From: Halichoerus grypus
Taxonomy: Eukaryota; Chordata; Mammalia; Carnivora; Phocidae
Direction of reading: 5' to 3'
DNA: 64,000 bases
Assembly: GCF_964656455.1 (NCBI RefSeq)
Contig: NC_135714.1
Span: 84,031,639 to 84,095,638, forward strand
A program made the translations under genes and the position numbers. Every line of letters starts with the position of its first letter. The stretch's first letter is position 1. Positions 57,540 through 64,000 of the stretch are shown here, in pieces. A model generated the notes under the pieces. It made no database searches and was not told the origin of the DNA. It worked only from the letters and a program-made list of their open reading frames with translations.

Positions 57540-58430
57540 TTATAGAACCCCCCTTAATATTTCTTGCAGGGCCTGCTTAGCGGTCACATATTCTTTCAGT
57601 TTCTGCCAGTCATGGAAGCTCTGCATCTCTCCATCCATTCTAAATGAAAACCTTGCCGGATAAAGTATTCTTGGCTGCATGTTCTTCTCATTTAGTACAC
57701 TGAATATGTCTTGCCAGGCCTTTCTGGCTTGCCAGGTCTCTGTGGATTGGTCTGATGTTATTCTGATGTTCCTCCCTCTGTACGTAAGGGATCTCTTCCC
57801 TCTAACTGCCCTTAAGATGGTTTCCTTGGTTCTAAGATTTGCAAGTTTTACTATTACATGCTGGGGTGTTGGCCTGTTTTCCTTGATCTTGGGAGGGGTC
57901 CTCTCTGCCTCTAGGACTCGAATGTTTGTTTCATTCCCCAGATTAGGGAAGTTCTCAGCTACGATTTGCTCAAATACATCTTCTAGTCCTCTCTCTCTCT
58001 CCACTCCCTCCGGGATTCCAATTATTCTGACATTGGAACGCTTCATGGTGTCACTTATTTCTCTGATTCTATTTTCATGGATTCTGAGTTGTTTTTCCCT
58101 GGCCTCCTCTTTTCTCTTTTTATCTATTATATTGTCTTCCAGGTCGCTTATTCGCTCTTCTGCCTCAGTTACCCTAGCTGTTAGATTATCTAGATTGGAT
58201 TGGATCTCATTGATAGCATTTTTAAGTTCTGCCAATTCACCTTTTATTTCCGCCCTTAGAGACTCTATGTTGCCATTAATTGATTTCTCCATTCTAGCCA
58301 TTGTCTTCACAATTGCTAGCCTGAATTCCATCTCCGACATCTTGGTTATATCTGCATCCATTTGTAAATCTGCAGCATAAGTCATAATCTCTGAGTCTTT
58401 TCTATTTTGGGGGCTCCTCCTCTTAGTCAT
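57540..58430 (-). CDS. L1 ORF1p, 296 codons, intact
   Basis: L1 ORF1p is a trimeric RNA-binding protein that packages L1 RNA. The frame runs 296 codons from MTKRRSPQNRKDSEIM to the stop. Residues about 45-135 form a coiled coil (repeated leucines, e.g. LAELKNAINEIQSNLDNL). Then comes an RRM-like part with VRIIGIPEG near residue 140, and a C-terminal domain ending in LKEYVTAKQALQEIL. The full typical order is present and there is no frameshift. The start is the first ATG after the 5' UTR. The protein could be made if the element is transcribed, but this is a mobile-element gene and not a host gene. Confidence 0.9.
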   Translation of the reverse strand: MTKRRSPQNRKDSEIMTYAADLQMDADITKMSEMEFRLAIVKTMARMEKSINGNIESLRAEIKGELAELKNAINEIQSNLDNLTARVTEAEERISDLEDNIIDKKRKEEAREKQLRIHENRIREISDTMKRSNVRIIGIPEGVERERGLEDVFEQIVAENFPNLGNETNIRVLEAERTPPKIKENRPTPQHVIVKLANLRTKETILRAVRGKRSLTYRGRNIRITSDQSTETWQARKAWQDIFSVLNEKNMQPRILYPARFSFRMDGEMQSFHDWQKLKEYVTAKQALQEILRGVL

Positions 58431-59718
58431 TCTGTTGATGGGTGTTTGAGGGAATGTATAGAGTCCAAATTATTGACCAGAACCCAAGCAAGATGCACCT
58501 GTTTTCTTGGGACCTTAGGGTTGCTGGCCTCTTGTTTTCCCAGCCTGTCTTCTGCGGGAGGGGCCTGCCGCGCTGTTACTCAGGTAACCCTGTTTGGGCG
58601 GTGTTGCCCTGCCCCCCTGTGGCGGGGGATGGGCTCAGCGGGAATCAGTCTTTGGGGCTTTTGTTCTCTGGCGGCTTTCCGTGTCTCTTCCGTGAATCAG
58701 AGCAGAAGAGACTGTTTCCAACCCTCTGCCTCAGACCAGAGAGACCGCAGTCTGTTCTTCAGTGAGCTCTCCAGGCCACACCATTTCCGTTTCTGTCCAT
58801 GCTGCTATAAACTGCAGCGGCCTGGGTTGTGCACCCCTCCGCAGCACTCCCAGTCCTGCCTCCAGGTTGGAGCACGTCTCTGCCCTTTGTGCTTCTAAAA
58901 CCGCCAGCTGCTCCCAGTTCGCCCGCGTGACCCCACCATTCTGGGTTTCCATCCTGGGGGCTGCCCCAAAGTCCTTTCCCCACCGCTACCGGTCTGTGAG
59001 TCTGTGCCTGTCCCCAGCGTGCGAGGCTGTCGCTCACCGGCGGTGTAGGATCCCCACGGCCAGGCACCCTCCCGCTGCCATTTATCTTCCGATATCTGCC
59101 CACGGAATCACGGCTCCCCGCTTTGTACCTCAAAACCAACCGCCTGCGATATTCTATTTGTAGAGATCCAGATCTTCTTACATCCCAGGCTGGTTTCGTG
59201 GGTGCTCAGAGTGGTCTGGTAGATATCCAGCTCAATTCCGGGGACCAGTTGAAATAGGGTCCCCTACTCCTCTGCCATCTTTCCCCCGAATCCTGTATTT
59301 TCTCTTCCTTATGATTTTCTTAATAACATTTTCTTTTCTCTAGCTTACTTTATTGTAAGAATATAGTGTATAATACATACAACATGCAAAATATGTGTTA
59401 ATCAACTGTTTATGTTATCAGAAAGGCTTCTAGTCAACAGTGGGCTATTAGTAGTTAAGTTTTTGGGGAGTCAAAAGTTATACATGGATTTTTGACCTTG
59501 TGGGGGTCTGTGCCCCTAATCCACACTGTTCAAGGGTCAACAGTATATCTAGCCCTCTTCATAAATCTCATGGATAGCACTGATTTGGCAATAAGCAGTT
59601 TTAGAATGGGGAGCCATTTCTAAATTATGTTCTTCACATTGGCTTCCAGGGGACCATTCCAGAATGTTTTTCCAATGACATTTTAAAGAATGACTTTCCC
59701 ATACATTATTTCTTTTAC

Positions 59719-59825
59719 CTGCTCGCTGCTTGGAAAGTACTGAATAAAAAATCCAAGAAGAGATCCAGCTGCCACACCAATTACCACTTCTAAGATTCCT
59801 CTGAGAACGTTAAAAACTGTGGAGC
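59719..59825 (-). CDS. SLC9B2: SLC9B2 (NHA2) internal exon, about residues 298-332
   Basis: SLC9B2 is an electrogenic Na+(Li+)/H+ antiporter of plasma membrane and endolysosomes that works as a homodimer. On the minus strand a TTTTTAAG acceptor is followed by two bases completing a Gly codon and 35 codons, STVFNVLRGILEVVIGVAAG through to FFIQYFPSSEQ, then CAG|GTAAAA. The hydrophobic run LEVVIGVAAGSLLGFFI is a membrane helix. FIQYFPS matches human SLC9B2 (FIQYFPSRDQ); SLC9B1 has FVRYFPSEDQ. It is the most 5' SLC9B2 exon in the window. The preceding exons, including the Asp-Asp ion-binding pair (human D278-D279), were not found between 59826 and 64000 and must lie further right. Confidence 0.93.
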
Positions 59826-60332
59826 CTTAAAAACATATAAAAAGAAAAACTTCAGACAGAACTCTACATCCATAAATACTTAGACTTTACTTTAATCATC
59901 AACATAAAGCATCTAATTACATAGAAGGAAAAGTATACAGATATTTCCTGCTCTCTACATTCTTAAATATATGTGACTTAAAATGTCTAATAACATGGGC
60001 CTATAGTATAAGAAAGCTATGCATATCATTGCAGATAAATTTCAAGACAGGCAAAATCTATTATTTGTGTACTTTTTTTTTTCATTTACTTCAATAAAAA
60101 TTTACTTAAAGGGCCTAAGAAAATATAAAAGATAAAATTCATGAATCAGAGCTAATTTGTTCTACTATACAATAGGCAAAGCCTGGGTGAGAAGACAGAT
60201 CTAGTTTTCAAATTGCCATTTAAGAGCCTGATGTTTTGTTTTTTTTACTAATAATGATATTGACTTTAGTAGCTCTGATATGTATAGAATATAGTAACTT
60301 AAAAATCTGGCAATTAAAATCAAGAATCTTTT
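59826..60332. other. SLC9B2 intron upstream of the 59.8-kb exon
   Basis: AT-rich, with polypyrimidine tracts. No further SLC9B2 exon is visible. Confidence 0.7.
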
Positions 60333-60448
60333 TTTTTTAGTTTTATTTATTTATTTATTAGTAATTTCTACACCCAATGTGGGGCTCAAACTCACAACTC
60401 CAAGATCAGGAGTCACGTGCTCTTCCAATTGAGCCAGCCAGGAGCCCC
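60333..60448 (-). mobile_element. short-type CAN-SINE
   Basis: 116-bp antisense SINE (cacccaatgtggggctcaaac, gagccagccaggagcccc). Exact 11-bp duplication aagaatctttt at 60322-60332 and 60449-60459. Confidence 0.93.
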
Positions 60449-60506
60449 AAGAATCTTTTCTTACTACAATGAGTGAAGGGGACTTACTCTTTCTCAAAAG
60501 TTATTT

Positions 60507-60710
60507 TCTTTTCTTTTTAAAGATTTTCTTTATTTATTTGAGATAGAGAGAAAGAGAGCACAAGCATGAGCGGGGAGTAGGGGGAGAGGGAGAGGGAGAA
60601 GCAGGCTCTCAGCTGAGTGGGGAGACCAATGAGGGGCTCCATCCCAGGACCCTGAGATCATGACCTGAGTCAAAGGCAGATGCTTAACTGACTGAGCCAC
60701 TCAGGCTTCC
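60507..60710 (-). mobile_element. CAN-SINE
   Basis: Antisense SINE (aaagattttctttatttatt, ggaccctgagatcatgacct, gagccactcaggcttcc). Exact 14-bp duplication ctcaaaagttattt at 60493-60506 and 60711-60724. Confidence 0.95.
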
Positions 60711-60837
60711 CTCAAAAGTTATTTCTAAAAGTAAATCTGAAAACAAATTATTTTTGAAATTGCTCGCAGCAGAGTTTATTTGTTGCATAGCCTCTTTAAA
60801 TATCATAATATAACTCATTGATAAAAATACAATAATA

Positions 60838-62685
60838 GTAAGTGACTTCAACACCCCAGTTACGTCAATGGACAGATCATCGGAAGCAGAAAATCAATAA
60901 GGAAACAATGGCTTTGAATGCTACACTGGATTAGATGGATTTAACAGATATATTCAGAACATTTCATTCTAAAGCAGCAGAATACACAGTCTTTTCAGTG
61001 CACATGGGACATTCTCCATGACAAATCAGGCCTCAAAAAATACAAAAAGACTAAGATAATACCATACATATTTTCTGACCACAACACTGTGAAACTTGAA
61101 GTCAACCACAAGAAAAAATTTGGAAAGACCACAAATACATGGAAGGTATAGAACATCCTACTAGGGGCACCTGGGTGGTTCAGTCTGACTCTTGATTTCA
61201 GCTCAGGTCATGATCTCAGGGTGGTGAAACTGAGCCCTGCATTGGGCTCCACACTCAGCGTGTAGTCTGCTTGAAATTCTCTCTCTCCCCCTCTCCCTTT
61301 GCCCCTCCCCCTGCTCACACACTCTCTCTCTAAATAAATAAAATCTTAAAAAGAAAAAAAAAAGAACATCCTACTAAAGAATGAATGGGTTAACCAGGAA
61401 ATTAAAGAAAAAATTTTAAAAAATACATGGAATCAAATGATAATGAAAACATGACAGTCTAAAACCTTTGGGATGCAGCAAAAACAGTCATAAGAAGGAA
61501 GTATACAGCAATACAGCCCTACCTAAAGAAGCAAAAAAATCTCAAATACACAACCTAACCTTACACCTAAAGGAGCTAGAAAAAGAACAAAAAATGAAGC
61601 CTAAAGCCAGAAGAAGGGAAATAATATAGATTAAAGCAGGAATAAATGATATAGAAACAAACAAAAAAACGCTGGTAGAACAGATCAATGAAAGCAGGAG
61701 CTGGTTTTTTGAAAAAATTAATAAAACTGATAAATTCCTAGCCAGACTTATTTAAAAAAAAAAGAGAAAGGACCCAAATAAATAAAATCAAAAATGAGAG
61801 AGGGGAGATCACAATCAATATCACAGAAATACAAATAATTATATGAGAATATTATGAAAAATTATGTGCCAACAAATTGGGCAATCTGGAAGAAATGGAA
61901 ATTCCTAGAGATGTATAAACTACCAAAACTGAAACAGGAAGAAATAGAACACTTGAACAGATCAATAACCAGCAAAGAAATTGAATCAGGAATCAAAAAT
62001 CTCCCAACATACCAGAGTCCAGGGCCAGATGGCTTCCCAGGGGAATTCTAACAGACATTTAAAGAAGACTTAATATGTATTCTTTTCAAACTGTTCCAAA
62101 AAATAGAAATGGAAGGAAAACTTCCAAATTCATGCTATGAGGCCAACATTACCTAGATCCCAAAACCAGACAAAGACCACACTAAAAAAGAGAATTACAG
62201 GCCAATATCCCTGATGAACATGGATGCAAAAATTCTCAACAAGATACTAGCAAATCGAATCCAACAGTACATTAAAAGAATCATTCACCATGATTAAGTG
62301 GGATTTATTCCTGGGTTGCAAGGGTGGTTCAATATTTGCAAATCAATCAACATGATACACCACGTCAAGAAAAGAAAGGATAAAAACCGTATGATCCTCT
62401 CAATAGATGCAGAAAAAGCATCTGACAAAGTACAGCATCCTTTCTTGACAAAAATGCTCAACAAAATAGGGATACAGGGAACATACCTCAACGTCATAAA
62501 GGCCATATACAAAAGATGCACAACTAATATCATCCTCAATGGGAAAAACTGAGAGCTTTTACTTTACAGTCAGGAACAAGACAGGGATGTCCACTCTCAC
62601 CACTGTTATTTAACACAGTCCTGGCCTCAGCAATCAGAAGTAAAAGGCATCCAAATCAGCAAGGAAGAAGTCCACACTGTTCTAC
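60838..62685 (+). mobile_element. decayed L1 ORF2, truncated at both ends
   Basis: Sense L1 from the endonuclease region (gtgacttcaacaccccag) through the central part (ggatgcagcaaaaacagtc, ccagggccagatggcttccc) to the reverse transcriptase (tgcaagggtggttcaatatt, gacagggatgtccactctcac). It stops before the catalytic box, with no 3' UTR or tail. Longest frame 84 codons. Split by the SINE at 61164. Confidence 0.85.
61164..61363 (+). mobile_element. CAN-SINE inside L1
   Basis: Sense SINE (ggggcacctgggtggttcag). Exact 13-bp duplication gaacatcctacta at 61151-61163 and 61364-61376. Confidence 0.95.
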
Positions 62686-62724
62686 GAAAAAATGTGCTAA
62701 CTAGTTATGTGGTTTCTCGTTATT

Positions 62725-63275
62725 GTAGTTTAGGGTAACAGAACATGCCACCCCAAGGTATGCCACTTTGGCATAAGGATTATTTTGAGCAGAAGGCAAC
62801 TGAGAAGAAACAGAATCAAGAAAAGGTGTCTATCTTCCCCTATCTACCTAAAAGGAGGACATAAATTTTTAAAGTGTCTTCCTCCCCTCTACCAGGAAGG
62901 ACAGAGGTTAACCACTGAGACAACTTCAGACTCTCATCAGCCCAAAGACAGCACCAGAAGAATCTGTGTAACAAACTTTGCTAGAAGCAGGCCTAGCTAC
63001 CATTAGTGTCCCTATTTGCTGCCTCCAAAAGCTCAAAGTTCTTTTCCTTTGTCTTGCACATCTCTACAAAATTATTGTTCTTTGCTAAGATGCTATATAT
63101 ATAAGCCCCAATTCTAACCACCCCTTGGAGTTAGTCATCACTGAGTTCTCCCCTCTGCAAGCTTGGTGCACAGGCTAACTGCTTTCCTCTTGTTAATTTG
63201 TCTTTTGTCAGTCTGATTTACAGGGCCCCAGCCAATGGACCTATGGTGGGTAGGTCCTTTCCTTTCTGAGAGTTT
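62725..63275 (+). repeat. probable solo LTR (ERV), unassigned
   Basis: LTR-like order: aacagaacatgccaccccaag, tatgccactttggcataagg, a TATA box (TATATATA at 63095-63102) followed by aagccccaattctaaccacc, then tcttgttaatttgtcttttgtcag and ccccagccaatgg. No gag, pol or env frames adjoin it. Family and ends are uncertain. Confidence 0.5.
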
Positions 63276-63449
63276 CAATCATCTCTCTTATTTAAAAAAA
63301 TAATTACCTCTGTAGTAATTTTATTTAGCTAGGGCAGCTCTATGCTACATAATGGTGTGACTGTCAGAAGCATCTAGCTGTGATAGTAGCATATGTCTCA
63401 AGCAATTACAGTAAATAATTCACTATAAATGTGTAGAAATTAGCTAATT

Positions 63450-63605
63450 AGTTTCAGTCTCTGGTATGTAAAATTGCTTAAGAAAGAAAAAAAGACTTCT
63501 TGGGCCCACCTGTAAAATTTCTGACTCAGTAAGCCTGGCAGGCCTTGGGATCCACATTTTAAAGAGGTTCCAGGTAGTTCCCACCCAAAATGTTTAAGGA
63601 CTACA
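63450..63605. repeat. MER5-like hAT fragment
   Basis: ttcttgggcccacctgtaaa, tctgactcagtaagcctggc and gggatccacattttaaagagg resemble a MER5-group non-autonomous hAT-Charlie element. Confidence 0.5.
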
Positions 63606-63744
63606 TTTAGTGGAGCAGGGCAGAGGGAACATAGCATTGCTGACTAGGAAAGTTCTTAAACTATCCATAGCCCACACTCCCTGGATTATGAAAACCCCAG
63701 TAAGCCCTCCCCCCACTTCCCCCATTTCTCTCCTTCCCCTCCCC

Positions 63745-63891
63745 TGTGGTTCTAAGGCAAACTCTTGCTCTAATGCCTGGCTTCCATTCCCAAAGGCTCT
63801 GATTTAATTGGTCTGAGGTAGTGCCCACAGATGAGTATTTTTGAAAGCTCCCCAGGTAATTCTAGTGTGCAGCTGAGGTTGAGAACCACTG
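63745..63891. repeat. MER5A-like hAT fragment
   Basis: gctctgatttaattggtctg, gaaagctccccaggtaattc and the terminal inverted-repeat end gttgagaaccactg (to 63891) fit MER5A. The left end is degraded. Confidence 0.75.
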
Positions 63892-63894
63892 TTT

Positions 63895-64000
63895 TAAAGA
63901 TGCAAACAAACAGAAAGTTGAACTCAGACACTGAGAGTAGAAAAGTGGTTGCCAGGGGCTAAGGGGTAGGGGAAACGGGGAGAGGCTGTTAAAAGGGTAA
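63895..64000 (+). repeat. L1M 3' UTR fragment at the window edge
   Basis: gagagtagaaaagtggttgcc, aggggctaaggggtagggga match an old L1 3' UTR phrase. It continues past base 64000. Confidence 0.55.

Larger units (their letters stand above)
53352..59293 (-). mobile_element. near full-length L1 retrotransposon, ORF2 dead
   Basis: A 5.94-kb L1 on the minus strand with an exact 17-bp target-site duplication tgtattttctcttcctt (53335-53351 and 59294-59310). Order: CpG-rich 5' UTR (59293-58431) beginning close to an AAGATGGC YY1-type motif, intact ORF1 (58430-57540), 80-bp gap, ORF2 from 57459 with several breaks, then a 3' UTR of unit B only and an A-rich tail. It lies in an SLC9B2 intron in the same orientation as that gene. 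Immobile in cis because ORF2 is broken. Confidence 0.95.
53251..59543. mobile_element. Tigger/MER28-like DNA transposon split by an L1
   Basis: The left end cagttgacccttaaacaaca (53251) and right end tgttcaagggtcaacag (to 59543) are imperfect inverted repeats flanked by TA, as expected of a Tigger-type (pogo) element. The body (tacagtactgtaagtgtatt, then cttatgattttcttaataac) is about 350 bp of non-autonomous element once the L1 at 53352-59293 is removed. No transposase. The family name is from memory. Confidence 0.8.

Noticed and set aside
57679..58380. 233-codon plus-strand frame
   Set aside because: It is the antisense shadow of the intact L1 ORF1.
58407..59163. 107-163-codon frames near 58.4-59.2 kb on both strands
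   Set aside because: They lie in the GC-rich L1 5' UTR. Overlapping frames on both strands and the L1 context make them non-genic.
59826..64000. Search for the SLC9B2 exon with the Asp-Asp motif
   Set aside because: No minus-strand sequence encoding FDDILAITGFN is visible. The interval is repeats and intron, so the exon must lie beyond the window.

Overview
The window is mammalian nuclear DNA from a caniform carnivore, most likely an arctoid (bear, seal or mustelid group). The evidence is at least 20 tRNA-derived CAN-SINEs of the 'CCAGGGTCCTGGGATCGAGCC' type, a carnivore-style L1 family, ancient mammalian L2/MIR/MLT1/MER5 repeats, and intron-interrupted genes. I saw no cat-type or dog-specific SINE body, but the genus cannot be fixed by eye. 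There is no bacterial, phage, CRISPR or operon content.

Two paralogous Na+/H+ exchanger genes lie head-to-tail on the minus strand. SLC9B2 (NHA2) occupies the right half. Its last five coding exons (59825-59719, 50406-50257, 41015-40907, 38174-38038, 35302-35081) join in frame to 240 codons, equivalent to about residues 298-537 of the human protein, ending at a TAG. SLC9B1 (NHA1) begins downstream in the left half. Its start-codon exon (9389-9320) and second coding exon (7597-7459) encode the first 69 residues; the remaining exons lie left of base 1. A CpG island at about 27.54-28.01 kb, with a 3 x 20-bp GC-box tandem repeat, sits between the two genes and is the likely SLC9B1 promoter, giving a first intron of about 18 kb.

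Nearly all other DNA is repeat. Left part (1-27 kb): a long ancient antisense L1 (1-4.9 kb) with nested insertions, SINEs, L2 remnants, MIRs and two MLT1-like LTRs. Middle (27-41 kb): the CpG island, short young L1 3' ends, another MLT1-like LTR, the candidate SLC9B2 3' UTR and the last three exons. Right part (41-64 kb): L1 inside L1 at 45.8-49.7 kb, a near full-length L1 (53352-59293) inserted in a Tigger/MER28-like DNA transposon, and a degraded plus-strand L1 at 60.8-62.7 kb.

I found no undescribed biological system. The observations most worth checking are an Asp-to-Tyr change in a conserved SLC9B2 motif, an L1 3' end that occurs in one-unit and two-unit forms, an internally deleted L1 carrying a perfect 16-bp hairpin, and an antisense SINE offering a splice-acceptor-like site 56 bp past an SLC9B1 splice donor.
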